Positions 33,974 through 43,620 are shown, counted from the stretch's first letter. The stretch: DNA of 64,000 nucleotides from Glaciecola sp965660625 (GCA_965660625.1 CBFIAR010000019.1:1-64000); one strand, 5' to 3'. Numbers and translations are program-made. Notes: generated from the sequence alone by a model not told the origin.

Positions 33974-34981
33974 TTAAAAAGGTAAGAAATTAAACGCATA
34001 TTCTAACTCAGTTGTGGTGACATTTTGAGCCCCAAAGTTAATTAATCCTATTCGGCCTATCAATTTCTCGACTAAATCGGGTGCTTCAAGCTCGCTGTTA
34101 ATCAATTTCACTGAAGACAAAGTGCCGTCAGGCTCTATGATAAGGCGTACGGTGAGCTTGCCTTCTATAGACGGATCTTGACGCAAGGCACGGCGATATA
34201 AAGAATACACAGCCCCTTTGTTTGCATCTAAGGTTTGTCTAATAGTGTCTAGGTTACGGCTACCAATCACGTCTTGAGTGTCTTCTATACGCTGTTTGGT
34301 GGCCAATGACGCCTCACCTATTTCAGCGGCAACAAATTCGGTATTCCTGCGTCCTTCGAGTTCACCAGCAGCACCAACATCTGAACTTAAGCTTCCTAGC
34401 TTAATCCCGCCACTGGTCTTATTCGTTTCTCTGCCTAAAATTTTGCGCTGAGACGTGTCGGTTTGTCCGCCACCTTGAGTTTGCTCGGTATTGGCTAAGT
34501 TATTCAAGTTAGCCGCCTCTCGCATGCTTGCAAGTTGGTCTTGCAAAGCCAAGACTCCTTTACTTTTAGCCGATTCACGCGCTTGCTTAGTTTTTTCTTC
34601 TAGCGTTGGCTCTTTTGGTTTTGGCTTCGGTTTAGGTTTAGGTTCTGGCTTTGGTTCTGGCTTTGGTTCTGGCTTAGGTTCCGGTTTTGATTCGTCTTTT
34701 GGTTTTTCTGGCTCTGGCTCAGGTTTAGGCTCCGGCTCAATCACTTTTGGTGGTGGAGGTGGCTCTTTCGCCTTAATGACCTTCGCCAACTGCGGCGGTA
34801 ATTTCTCGCGCTCAGCTCTGGGTACCTCAGGCAATTCCGTCATTTTCACAAAAATCGCAATGACCAAAGTACAGAGCAATACAAAAATAGTGATGCCCGT
34901 AAAAATCGTATTTTCTTTGTTACTGCTTTCCCATGGAAGCTGAGAGTGAAAATACGTTGTTGACAAGTTTGAAGTGCTCAT
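33974..34981 (-). CDS. AgmX/PglI C-terminal domain (TonB/GltG-GltJ-like) energy-coupling protein
   Basis: The 335-residue protein has a cytoplasmic N-terminus, one membrane helix (about 26-46) and a long Pro/Glu/Lys rod (about 72-126) that could span the periplasm. The C-terminal domain (about 245-335) reads VYSLYRRALRQDPSIEGKL, IEPDGTLSSVKL and ends AFNFLPF. This end is characteristic of AgmX/PglI and of the Glt gliding proteins, and is related in role to TonB. It overlaps the ExbD gene by 4 bases. It should transmit proton-motive-force energy from the ExbB/ExbD motor to outer-membrane partners. Confidence 0.9.
   Translation of the reverse strand: MSTSNLSTTYFHSQLPWESSNKENTIFTGITIFVLLCTLVIAIFVKMTELPEVPRAEREKLPPQLAKVIKAKEPPPPPKVIEPEPKPEPEPEKPKDESKPEPKPEPKPEPKPEPKPKPKPKPKEPTLEEKTKQARESAKSKGVLALQDQLASMREAANLNNLANTEQTQGGGQTDTSQRKILGRETNKTSGGIKLGSLSSDVGAAGELEGRRNTEFVAAEIGEASLATKQRIEDTQDVIGSRNLDTIRQTLDANKGAVYSLYRRALRQDPSIEGKLTVRLIIEPDGTLSSVKLINSELEAPDLVEKLIGRIGLINFGAQNVTTTELEYAFNFLPF
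34604..34768 (-). repeat. Proline-glutamate-lysine repeat tract in the AgmX-like gene
   Basis: This in-frame tract codes for repeated EPKP/EPEP and then KPKP units, switching from acidic to purely basic toward the C-terminal end. The 6- and 12-base DNA repeats make it prone to slippage, so its length may vary between strains. Such rods are typical of TonB-like periplasm-spanning proteins. Confidence 0.8.
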
Positions 34982-35562
34982 GAACCATCACCATCGGCTT
35001 TAGCATCAGTTTCTACTTCAGCAGATACAGTATCGCTATTCGCTTCCAATTGGTTCTCTACTGCAAGTGCAATATTGGTATAACCTGCTTCAGCACTGGT
35101 TTGCATGATTTTCTTTAAAATCTCATACGGCACCGACTTGTCACCCATTATGGTGATCGATAAACCAGGATCGTCGTCGCCGAGCTCTTCAGTATTGTCA
35201 TCCTCTGATTCTGCTGGCGTTCTCGTTGTCCGAGATGCTTGATAGAGTAACTCTTCTTTTAATGCTTGGATTATATAATCTTGTTGAGCATACAAATCCG
35301 CTGTTTTGGCCACTGACTTACCTTGCAGCAAAATATTGTTGGCATTAATCATTAATAACAAGGTTTCTTTAGCAGGCGTTTTCACTGTCGACCTAGGTAA
35401 TTCAACCGAATCGTCGCGCTGTAATACCTGCACATCGGATGCATTCAGCATCAAGAAAAAAACCAATATCGTAAAAATATCCATCAGCGACACTAGACTA
35501 AGCTTAGTTGTGCCACGTTTGTGGTTACGTTCCATTCGTTTAGCTCGGGCTGACATCTTCAT
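34978..35562 (-). CDS. ExbD/TolR-family biopolymer transport protein with conserved Asp
   Basis: The 194-residue protein has a short basic cytoplasmic N-terminus and one membrane helix (about 23-43) carrying Asp28 (SLMDIFTIL), the position of the proton-carrying Asp of ExbD/TolR. A periplasmic domain follows, with an acidic insert (EDDNTEELGDDD) and the family's SITIMGDKSVPYEIL. It forms the stator with ExbB and the second ExbD. Start overlaps the second ExbD's stop by 4 bases (ATGA). Confidence 0.9.
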   Translation of the reverse strand: MKMSARAKRMERNHKRGTTKLSLVSLMDIFTILVFFLMLNASDVQVLQRDDSVELPRSTVKTPAKETLLLMINANNILLQGKSVAKTADLYAQQDYIIQALKEELLYQASRTTRTPAESEDDNTEELGDDDPGLSITIMGDKSVPYEILKKIMQTSAEAGYTNIALAVENQLEANSDTVSAEVETDAKADGDGS

Positions 35563-36149
35563 TCAGCACCTCGGGCATTTTTCAGTTCGTAACGCGCTGG
35601 CGCTTCCGCTAGTGACACTTCTGGAAAAAGTTCAGCGTCAACAACCGATGCGGCAACCACGTCTTTATAAGAGCGCGTTGCGTCAATTAAGCTAATAATC
35701 GTTTGATAGTCAGTACTATCGGGCAGCATCAAGATAATGTCTTTTTTATCTACTGCCTTGGCTAAAAGTGTTTGCTTCACTAACTTCAGGGTATTTTGTA
35801 AGCCGGTAAAGTCGTGCTGCAAAGCTGGTTCTGCACCAGTGGAAACAAGAGGCTCGCCGTCGTCATCCACAGCAGGTATTTTGGTGATCGTTTTTACCAA
35901 ATAACCTTGTGGAAAAAAGATGTTTAATGATTCATCGGAAACCAGAATCTCCAAGCGCTGATCCTCAACAGGTTCATCCGCTCCAAGTGCCTCTATGCCG
36001 GGAAGCCTAAGCTCCACAACGGTAATTCTTGAGAACACCATCATCATTAACAAAACAGGCACCAATACAATCATCAGGTTCATGAAAGAGGTGATGTCTA
36101 ATTCAGCGTCTTCTTTCTTGGCGTTACGCCCGTGGCGTCGTCCAATCAT
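35559..36149 (-). CDS. ExbD-like protein in which the membrane Asp is replaced by Asn
   Basis: The 196-residue protein has the ExbD layout: basic N-terminus, one helix (about 22-42) and a periplasmic domain. At the usual proton-carrying position it has Asn24 (TSFMNLMIVL) instead of Asp. A heteromeric ExbD pair with only one protonatable copy is implied. It is 11 bases from the ExbB stop. A substitution rather than a sequencing error is likely because the frame is otherwise normal. Confidence 0.87.
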   Translation of the reverse strand: MIGRRHGRNAKKEDAELDITSFMNLMIVLVPVLLMMMVFSRITVVELRLPGIEALGADEPVEDQRLEILVSDESLNIFFPQGYLVKTITKIPAVDDDGEPLVSTGAEPALQHDFTGLQNTLKLVKQTLLAKAVDKKDIILMLPDSTDYQTIISLIDATRSYKDVVAASVVDAELFPEVSLAEAPARYELKNARGAE

Positions 36150-36160
36150 GAGAAGTCTTC

Positions 36161-36817
36161 CTAATCGTCTGAATGGCGCGTTTTAGGGCCTAAATTCTCT
36201 TTAGCAATCAGCGTGTTTAAACATTTCACGCCTGCCATTTCCATGCTGTCCACAATCTCAGCCGTTTTTGTGTTCAACAAAGAATGTAGTAATAGTAATG
36301 GAATTGCAGCTATTAGGCCGAATGCAGTCGTGTTCATCGCCACTGAGATACTTTGTGACAACAAGCTCGCTTTCTCTGATGGATCTGCGTTTGCAACTGC
36401 CGAGAATGCGGCAATCAAACCGATAATCGTACCGAGTAGGCCAAGCAGCGTAGAAATATTTGCTAGCATACCCAAATACTGTGTGCGTTTTTCAAGACGA
36501 GGAATGGTTTCCATCAATCCTTCTTCCATCGCATATTCAATATCTTCACGACGCGGACTAACGCCCAAGCGTGTAATACCGGCACCGATAACACGTGCAA
36601 TCGGCGCTGTGCTGTTCTGCGTTACTTGAATAATTCTGTCGAAGTTTGAGCTCGCTAGCAAAGGCTCGATTTCACGGAATGCCTTTTTATTGGTGCGTTT
36701 TGCAGCACCCAAAAACCAATACCGTTCCAGCGCAATAGCCAGTCCTATAGCTAATACAACTGAGATAGGGAACATAAACGAGCCCCCCTCTTGGAAAAAG
36801 CGAACGATGGTATCCAT
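36161..36817 (-). CDS. MotA/TolQ/ExbB proton-channel protein
   Basis: The 218-residue protein has three membrane segments, at about 15-32, 108-135 and 150-172. The conserved LGLLGTIIGLIAAF and AFGLIAAIPLLLLHSLL segments form the channel in this family. It is the motor subunit for the two ExbD proteins. A GAGAGGA ribosome site precedes ATG 36817. The 162-base gap upstream may hold an additional promoter, which would allow motor genes to be expressed separately from the upstream lipoprotein genes. Confidence 0.93.
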   Translation of the reverse strand: MDTIVRFFQEGGSFMFPISVVLAIGLAIALERYWFLGAAKRTNKKAFREIEPLLASSNFDRIIQVTQNSTAPIARVIGAGITRLGVSPRREDIEYAMEEGLMETIPRLEKRTQYLGMLANISTLLGLLGTIIGLIAAFSAVANADPSEKASLLSQSISVAMNTTAFGLIAAIPLLLLHSLLNTKTAEIVDSMEMAGVKCLNTLIAKENLGPKTRHSDD

Positions 36818-36979
36818 GGTATCCTCTCTAATATAGTGATTATTTAGTAATCTAGTCTCAATAGTTCAGGATGAACACAGCAGTTGAGCGCTAAAAAAGT
36901 AGATTGTAGTCAGTCTATTCGAATACGTTTTAATGTTATGTATTGTGAACCATCTACCTGTTGTTGAATTTATACCCAA

Positions 36980-37471
36980 TCAATCAATTGGTGTGTCGGC
37001 CTTAGTACTACCTTGGTTATTTTGAACCCCTTTAAGAAGTTTTATTTCTTTTAAAAAACTGTTTCTTTCCAAAGGTTTAAGCTTAGTTTTTATGGGTGCC
37101 CAACGCTGTTCATTACGATCGATACGCTGATGTAAAGGTAACTGCCAAGGTACGATTGATAATACCTTTGGCTGCTCTTTATTTCCACGGATGGTTTCCT
37201 CCAAGCGCAAAACATCCCCTGTAGCGGAGACATTTCCGTCAGATGCGACTGTTAAGTCTAGTGGCTCTTGTTCTTGGATTATTTCCTGTACTGGCGTTTG
37301 CAGTGACTCTCGAGCCGGCTCGATAGGAACTTGCGCATGCAGCTGACCCGGCGCCAAACATAATAGAGCAATAAAACCGAAGAAAAGCTTCTCGACCGGC
37401 TTTGTTTGGCTCGTGAGTTTCTGCAACGTCGACTTCTGGAATGAAGGCTTTAATAACCAAAAATTATCCAT
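36980..37471 (-). CDS. Uncharacterised exported protein of the envelope cluster
   Basis: The 163-residue protein has a long n-region, a hydrophobic segment (about 31-42) and a probable cleavage after AHA. The mature part is short and Gln/Glu/Pro-rich with no family I recognise. It starts at ATG 37471, overlapping the TPR lipoprotein stop in ATGGATAA, with GGGAG 9 bases upstream, which argues that it is real and coupled. It may be a periplasmic accessory of the ExbB/D machine. Confidence 0.7.
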   Translation of the reverse strand: MDNFWLLKPSFQKSTLQKLTSQTKPVEKLFFGFIALLCLAPGQLHAQVPIEPARESLQTPVQEIIQEQEPLDLTVASDGNVSATGDVLRLEETIRGNKEQPKVLSIVPWQLPLHQRIDRNEQRWAPIKTKLKPLERNSFLKEIKLLKGVQNNQGSTKADTPID

Positions 37472-38330
37472 TCGCTTGCTCCCGCTCGAGGGTTTTGATT
37501 TGGCGCTCAATGTCTACTATCCACTGACTAATCAGCTTTTGCTCCTTCACTAACGATTTTGGTACTACTTCAACGCTTTGAATTTGAAAATCAAGCAAGC
37601 CTTTATATACCTTGTAATCGTCTAGTGCGGCGGCTTTATTGCCCATATATAGATCATATAAAATACCTCGATTACGATAACTATCAGCGTTTCCAGGCCA
37701 AGCATCAATCGCTTGTGTATAGTGAAATTTTGCTAAGTCAAACTTACCCACGTCACGGTATATGAGCCCAAGTCGATTGTGTGCTTGGTAATTAGTACCC
37801 ACTAGTTTAAGCGCTGTCTGATAGTCGACTATGGCTTTTGCATTTTGTCCTTGCGAACGATAAACGTCTCCACGCAGCACCCAGACAGCGGTGTTCGGTG
37901 CTGCAATAAAATCAACATCATTAATGACCCTCTGCACCGCTGCTAGCGCTTGATCTGGCTCTCTATTAGCGAGTTGGCTTATGGCGCTTTGCACCTCACG
38001 CAACTGGCCCGGATTCAGTTTAGCCTGTCTTTCTTTGTCCAACTTAAACGCATTCATTGTGCCCATTAAGGCACGCGCCTTAGCTTCCATCTCCTGATTT
38101 TCTAGCTCCTCAGGTGTCAATTGAACGGGCTGCGGGATTAACGATTCACCGCCAGTTTTAGTTTCTTGAACTTGCACTACCACCTTTGTTGAGGCTTTAT
38201 TCGTTTGTATTTTCTCTTCTTCATCGCTAGAAAAGACAGGAAAGGTCGGCATGCTAGAGCAAGCTGATAAGCTAGCACAAAACACGACTAGCATAGCTAA
38301 AAATCGGAACGTGGTCTTATTCAAAATCAT
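37464..38330 (-). CDS. TPR-repeat lipoprotein (GltE-like)
   Basis: The 288-residue precursor has a lipobox (SLSAC, Cys about 24). A linker and a block of TPR repeats (about 145-245) follow, with WVLRGDVYRSQGQNAKAIVDY, YQAHNRLGLIYRDVGKFDLA and a third copy. TPRs mediate protein-protein contacts. In Myxococcus a TPR lipoprotein, GltE, belongs to the gliding complex; the similarity noted here is in architecture and context. It overlaps the 1097-residue gene by 14 bases. Confidence 0.85.
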   Translation of the reverse strand: MILNKTTFRFLAMLVVFCASLSACSSMPTFPVFSSDEEEKIQTNKASTKVVVQVQETKTGGESLIPQPVQLTPEELENQEMEAKARALMGTMNAFKLDKERQAKLNPGQLREVQSAISQLANREPDQALAAVQRVINDVDFIAAPNTAVWVLRGDVYRSQGQNAKAIVDYQTALKLVGTNYQAHNRLGLIYRDVGKFDLAKFHYTQAIDAWPGNADSYRNRGILYDLYMGNKAAALDDYKVYKGLLDFQIQSVEVVPKSLVKEQKLISQWIVDIERQIKTLEREQANG

Positions 38331-41300
38331 TCGCGCTCAACTCCTGAATTTGTTCGGGCTTGCGGTAGCGCACGGGCAATAAGTTTTCGAGCTTTTTTAG
38401 GCTTTGTTTAACCCAGTCATCGTACAATCCGCTGTGTGCACGCTTTGCATTATTTTCGTGCAAAGTAATCGAGGTTTCCTCAAATGGAAAGGCTTGCTCC
38501 TCTAAAAGCAAATCATACTGATCTAACTCTAGCGCAGAAAGCCCTTTTGGACGACTCGACTCCATCAAGTCTTTTGCCAATACCGAATACAAGTTAGCCA
38601 ATGAATAGTTTGCTTGTGTGGTGTATTCAGCAATACCATATGCCATAACGCCATCATACCGAGAAATGGCATTTTTAAGGGCATTCTGCTTACGTTGCAG
38701 GCTCTTATTTAATGGTAAAGTGAGTTTGATTTTCTGATAAGCAGTATCGGCGTCAATGGCAAATACCATTGATGCCATCGCTGCCAGGTAACGAGAACGG
38801 GCTGAGCGTTCACTGCCGGCTTTTTGATCTGCTTCAATCATTTTATTGAGCCAGAAACGACGCTTGGCGGCCTCTCCTGTTTCACTGTAAAATTCGGTCA
38901 GTTTAAAGCGCGCTTCGTTTACATCGGCTAGAGGCTTTGGGTAGCGATGTGCATAGCTTCTGTAGGAGTTTAACGATGTTTCTTTATCGCCACCTTTAAA
39001 GTAATAATCAGCGGCCACATAAAGAGCCTCTCTGCCTAATTCGGTATCAGGTTGGGCTTGATGTTGAGCCATTAATAACACGGCAGCTGGCAGCCATTGT
39101 TCCGACTTTTCATAAGCAAGCAATAGCTTTCCAGGAATGGTCGTCACTAAGGGATTAGTTGCGAAGCGAGTTTGAAAATCGAGCAACAGTGGCAAAGCCT
39201 GGGTAAAATCCTCAAGCGCGAGTAAGTAAGTAGCAGCATCATATTGTGCAGCGGCTCTAAACGTTGAACCTGGCGTTTCCTGCATAATGCGTGTTAGCAA
39301 CGCCACACTTTCCAGCATAGCTAAACGCTGAGTTTCGCTTAGCTGGGCAAAGTCTCTGCCTTCAGGTAGCGTCGCGTCTAGTGTTTGCTTCACTTTTGCT
39401 CTGTTCAACAACTGTTCTGACTGTTGAAAGAAGGTGGCCGCTAAGCGATTAGTCAGTTCTGGCACGCGTTCATCATCCGACGAAAGAATGTTTAACAGTG
39501 TTTCATAGCCAGCTTGTGCAACTTGATAATTTTCCAAGGCGAAGTTACCGTGCGCGAAAACTAGTCGGGCTGAAATCAATGTCTCGGCACTGATATCGTG
39601 CACCGCAATATGCTTGTCAGCTAAGCTCGCTTGTGGCAAGTTTGCGTTAGCATAGGCCACTCCATTGAGTTTATCGCTGGAAAGCAACCAGTCGCTCCAG
39701 TCCATTGCATCTCGATACTGTTTTTGTTCAAACAAACGTTGCATCAGTGACTGCGCTACATTTACGGTGCGCGAATCGGCGGCAAAGGTGTTAACAAACA
39801 AGCGCTGGCTGAACCTCTTTCTGGTTTCTAGCTTTTGCTTAAATGCAACATCGCGCTTAAGTGCATTTTCACTTAACTTTTCAAATAATAATAAGGCTGC
39901 ATATGCGGCTTCGCTAGCCAATGGGTTTGGGCTATCGTGGTAGGCATAAATTTCAAAGTTCTCTATAGCTAAGTTGAATTCATTCGCAGAACTTAAGGCT
40001 TCAGCAAGATAAAAACGCATTTGTGGCACTTCCTCATCCGGTGAAAAAGTGCGAATAAACTGGTCGTAATAAGCGGCTGCATTTTCAAAAGCAGTGTATT
40101 TAATGTTGTTTAAGTCGCTAACGGACGTAGTGCTCCAAGAAGTACTTTGAGCTTCAGACATCGATGACCCAACAAAAGCACCTGCCGCCGTTTCACCATT
40201 GGCCAATTGCACATTAGATGCGAGCATGTTCTCAAGCGTTTGAGCGATGCTGTGTTCGTTTTGCGCCAACTCTTTTAGATATTGTCGCAAGTAGGAGGCT
40301 GTTTGTAAGCCTGTCATGCTTTGCAGTCCAGTATAGTGCGGCCCATCGGCGCCGTAAGCTTCAACAAAACTCTGTTTACCTGCCAATACTAACGATGGGA
40401 AATTTCCTAAGATGTAAGCATCAATATGTTTTACATAGAACTCGACGGCGCGCTCATGCAGGGGATAGGTGTTCGCAAAAACGAGTAGCGTGTCAGCGCT
40501 ATCTTTATAGCGGCCATCATTTAAATGTTGTTGAGCTAACTCTTCGTAAATAAGATTTTCGTAAGCGCGCTGACCGTTGGCGATAAAAAAGCCTTTAATT
40601 GCCTCGCCATTGCCTTGATAAGAGAACAGCAGCGCCATTATACGCAGCGTATCCTGCACTAATTTTTGCTGACCTAAAGGCAAACTGCTTATCTGAATGT
40701 GTGATTGTGTATAGCTATTTTGTGCTAAGGTTTCGTCTAGCATTTTAGAAAATGACACCAATGCGCTGCCATGCTCTTCTTGTTTGAAGTAACTCCACCC
40801 CTGCATGTACGCTGAAATCCCATAAAAGCTATTCGACGCTATGTTGGCTGTTTGTTCCGACAAAGCAAGCACTTGGCCATAATTAACCACGGCCTTATCG
40901 TATTTTTGTCGATTAAAATAGTATTCACCGATACGAAAATACAATTCAATATGATAGTTGGTTACGGCATTAGTATGGGTTGGAAAGGTGGCTAAGAAAC
41001 GTTGTGCTATCTCAACCGACTCGTCTGGCTTACCGTCTAAGTCAAGAGCGCGAGAAAGTTGATACATTGCGTCCATGTACTTTGTTTCTGTGCGTTTCGC
41101 TTCTGCAGCAATAGCGGGGTCATCAGACAATAAATCAGCTTGTGCCACCAGTTGAGCCTGTTGCGCTAATACTTCTCGGTAACGTGAAATAGCTTGATTA
41201 AAATAACTTGCGGGCTGAAGTTGGCCGATACCAGCATCGGTGTTCGTAACTGTTGATTCGAGCTTGCTCTTTTTATTTGGTTTACTCGCTTGCAACGCCT

Positions 41301-41610
41301 CTAATGGAATACCTTCCTCTTGCGCTTTTTCAGCCAGTTGCATTTCAATATCAGCTAATCTAAATGACACCTGTTGACGCTGCTTTTCATCTTTTAATAA
41401 GGGTAACAAAGCCGCATATTCATCACGAGTCTCTTTGAGCGAAAGTCGAGGTGCAATAGAGGGTTCAACTTTTAAAGGCTGAAGATCAAGCTCCGCTAAG
41501 GTAGGTCGGTTACTGATACCCTCATTGATTATCGAGGGTTGCTCTTCGGCGCTAAACATACTGCAACTGGTCAGCACAATAGAAAAAGTAAGAATGAGGA
41601 CTTTTTTCAT
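38317..41610 (-). CDS. Very large TPR-like lipoprotein
   Basis: The 1097-residue precursor has a short lipoprotein signal (IVLTSC, Cys16). The rest is almost entirely helical repeats, with TPR-like units clear near 215-290 (YFRIGEYYFNRQKYDKAVVNY) and again near 530-580, 680-720 and 800-900. It is presumably a scaffold on the inner face of the outer membrane. It begins 1 base after the 665-residue gene stop and overlaps the following TPR lipoprotein gene, so the three lipoproteins are made together. No named family is assigned. Confidence 0.82.
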   Translation of the reverse strand: MKKVLILTFSIVLTSCSMFSAEEQPSIINEGISNRPTLAELDLQPLKVEPSIAPRLSLKETRDEYAALLPLLKDEKQRQQVSFRLADIEMQLAEKAQEEGIPLEALQASKPNKKSKLESTVTNTDAGIGQLQPASYFNQAISRYREVLAQQAQLVAQADLLSDDPAIAAEAKRTETKYMDAMYQLSRALDLDGKPDESVEIAQRFLATFPTHTNAVTNYHIELYFRIGEYYFNRQKYDKAVVNYGQVLALSEQTANIASNSFYGISAYMQGWSYFKQEEHGSALVSFSKMLDETLAQNSYTQSHIQISSLPLGQQKLVQDTLRIMALLFSYQGNGEAIKGFFIANGQRAYENLIYEELAQQHLNDGRYKDSADTLLVFANTYPLHERAVEFYVKHIDAYILGNFPSLVLAGKQSFVEAYGADGPHYTGLQSMTGLQTASYLRQYLKELAQNEHSIAQTLENMLASNVQLANGETAAGAFVGSSMSEAQSTSWSTTSVSDLNNIKYTAFENAAAYYDQFIRTFSPDEEVPQMRFYLAEALSSANEFNLAIENFEIYAYHDSPNPLASEAAYAALLLFEKLSENALKRDVAFKQKLETRKRFSQRLFVNTFAADSRTVNVAQSLMQRLFEQKQYRDAMDWSDWLLSSDKLNGVAYANANLPQASLADKHIAVHDISAETLISARLVFAHGNFALENYQVAQAGYETLLNILSSDDERVPELTNRLAATFFQQSEQLLNRAKVKQTLDATLPEGRDFAQLSETQRLAMLESVALLTRIMQETPGSTFRAAAQYDAATYLLALEDFTQALPLLLDFQTRFATNPLVTTIPGKLLLAYEKSEQWLPAAVLLMAQHQAQPDTELGREALYVAADYYFKGGDKETSLNSYRSYAHRYPKPLADVNEARFKLTEFYSETGEAAKRRFWLNKMIEADQKAGSERSARSRYLAAMASMVFAIDADTAYQKIKLTLPLNKSLQRKQNALKNAISRYDGVMAYGIAEYTTQANYSLANLYSVLAKDLMESSRPKGLSALELDQYDLLLEEQAFPFEETSITLHENNAKRAHSGLYDDWVKQSLKKLENLLPVRYRKPEQIQELSANDFE

Positions 41611-41611
41611 C

Positions 41612-43609
41612 TTATCGCCCCCGTCCCGGTTGCGCTAAATCTTGTAGACGAATGATAGCGAGCCTCGTAGCGACCTGCTGATCTGACAATTCCTGCATTC
41701 GTAAAGCCATGTTGGTTTGCAAAAACTCGCTTAAACGTCTGGTTAAGGAATCAACTAAGGTTTTTGTGCGAGCATAGTCAGCTTGTGCACTTAGTGCCAT
41801 GGCATCTATGCGTGCGCGCTGTTCATCAATTATTTGAGTATCACCCTGTAGTTTCAATAACCCTTGGTATTGCTTATTAGCATCCGCATAGGCTACCTGC
41901 AATTTTGAAAGTTGTTTTTGGTGTTGCCAGCGTGTTTCTAAGAAAGCTTCCGATAGCTCCCATTGCAGCACGCCTTTCAAGCGAACGACACGCTGCGCAT
42001 ACTTAGTAGATAACTGGCGCGCCCGCTCTGAATTGATCCGGTCCATTCTTTGCTCGGCTTTTTCTAAACGCTCCAGCGCGGATGCTTGCTCGCTGGTGGC
42101 GAGTAGCTTGTCAGATATTGGCTCTGAACTTAGCGCGGCTTCAAAGGTTTTAATACGTGTTTTGGCGCTATCCAATATCGCTTGTGCGTCGGTTAGCGAG
42201 AGAGCATCAACACGACGCACAAAAGCTTTCTCACGTTCGTCAAGTAGTCGGTACATGCCGTCAATTTGGGTTAAGTTTTCATCAAGCGTCTTGAGTAATT
42301 GTTTGGCTTGGCGTCTAACTTCAAGAAGGTAAGCACTATCCATTTGTTCATCGCCACTCAGTAACAACATATGCAGATCACGATGTTCAATTGGCCAATT
42401 ACCATTCGCCACAGTATCGAAGAAATCCGCTTGCTCAACCTTTTTTCCGAACTCGCTTAACGAAGCCATTGCCGAATCTAACTGTACAGAGGAATCTCGC
42501 AGCGAATGAAAAGCCTCGGCCAAAGCCCCCTGTTGCTCATAGCCATAAGCTAAACCGTGACTTGCCTGCATCGCATAAATGCCTTGGCTGTTGTCACGTA
42601 AATATTGCCAAGCTGCCATTGCCAAAGGCCACCTGTTCTCTTTTGCAAGTGTCCAACCGTAGGTCAACATTGCTTGCTCGGCATGCAGTGATTCACGGCC
42701 AATCGACTTTAGTGCTATAAGAGCATTTGCATAGTCTTTTTGCTCCAATAAAGTCACGCCTAAACCATAGTTTAAACCGTCAAATAAAGCGTTACGCTCT
42801 AAAAACGCACGCGCTTCCTGGCTCTGGGTTAAACCGTTCCCAAACCAGTTAAACCATGACCACCAGCTTGCGCTGATGTCTTCTTGTATTGAGTTTTCAA
42901 GCGGCGTGGCATTCAGCTGTAACTTCGCAGCAATAAACGCGTCACTGGCGGCATCATAATCTTGTTGGTTGTGTTGGATCACCGCTTGATTAGCAATCAG
43001 ATAGGTTTGGTAAATGGAATCGCTATTTAGTTCTTCTGCGAGTGCTTCCCAATCACCGCCGTTACTCATGCGCTCATGACTAACTTGATAGATGAGCTCT
43101 TCCCAATGCTCTGCATTTAACTCATCGTGTAAATCATTCTGGAGAATAGCGGTATACGCCCGTTCGCTTACGCCTTTGCGCTTTTGTGCGAAGCTTGATT
43201 TGGCAAGCCAAAACCATGTGTTTGCCTGAATATAAGGGTCCGTAGATTGCGCCAGTAAACGCGTAAAAATTGCTTCGGCTTGCCTCGTCATGCCTAACTG
43301 AAGACTCGCGGCACCTGTCATTAAGTCCAATCGGTCTTGGTTGTCATTGGTGTAGGGACTTTGCGCTGTTAGTTGATTCAAGCGCGTTAATGCGCCTTGC
43401 AGTAGCGTTTTATCCGGTGTGTCTTGAAAATAACTATACACTACTTGGCCAAAGGCGAGAGTTTGGCGTTTTTGCGCTAAAATTTGTTCAGCACTGCGTA
43501 TATCTTCAACAACTGCTGGCGGCTCTGGTGTTGAAAAACAGCCGCCCATTGTTACTGAAAAAAGGGCAACACAAGCAAATTTAGGAGCCTTGAATTGAGT
43601 TATAAACAA
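41612..43609 (-). CDS. TPR and coiled-coil lipoprotein
   Basis: The 665-residue precursor has a lipobox (TMGGC, Cys24). TPR-like helices fill about residues 50-400 (YTNDNQDRLDLMTGAASLQL, YGLGVTLLEQKDYANALIAL). A long coiled coil covers about 430-650, rich in Lys/Glu/Gln/Arg heptads. The coil could extend across the periplasm toward the motor. The start codon is TTG 43609; no ATG gives an intact signal peptide. It is immediately upstream of the giant TPR lipoprotein. Confidence 0.82.
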   Translation of the reverse strand: MFITQFKAPKFACVALFSVTMGGCFSTPEPPAVVEDIRSAEQILAQKRQTLAFGQVVYSYFQDTPDKTLLQGALTRLNQLTAQSPYTNDNQDRLDLMTGAASLQLGMTRQAEAIFTRLLAQSTDPYIQANTWFWLAKSSFAQKRKGVSERAYTAILQNDLHDELNAEHWEELIYQVSHERMSNGGDWEALAEELNSDSIYQTYLIANQAVIQHNQQDYDAASDAFIAAKLQLNATPLENSIQEDISASWWSWFNWFGNGLTQSQEARAFLERNALFDGLNYGLGVTLLEQKDYANALIALKSIGRESLHAEQAMLTYGWTLAKENRWPLAMAAWQYLRDNSQGIYAMQASHGLAYGYEQQGALAEAFHSLRDSSVQLDSAMASLSEFGKKVEQADFFDTVANGNWPIEHRDLHMLLLSGDEQMDSAYLLEVRRQAKQLLKTLDENLTQIDGMYRLLDEREKAFVRRVDALSLTDAQAILDSAKTRIKTFEAALSSEPISDKLLATSEQASALERLEKAEQRMDRINSERARQLSTKYAQRVVRLKGVLQWELSEAFLETRWQHQKQLSKLQVAYADANKQYQGLLKLQGDTQIIDEQRARIDAMALSAQADYARTKTLVDSLTRRLSEFLQTNMALRMQELSDQQVATRLAIIRLQDLAQPGRGR

Positions 43610-43620
43610 AACAATACGAC

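Noticed and set aside
34491..34943. Plus-strand 150-codon Gly/Phe/Ser-rich frame
   Set aside because: It is the antisense reading of the Pro/Glu/Lys repeat of the AgmX-like gene; the repeat composition alone keeps it open.
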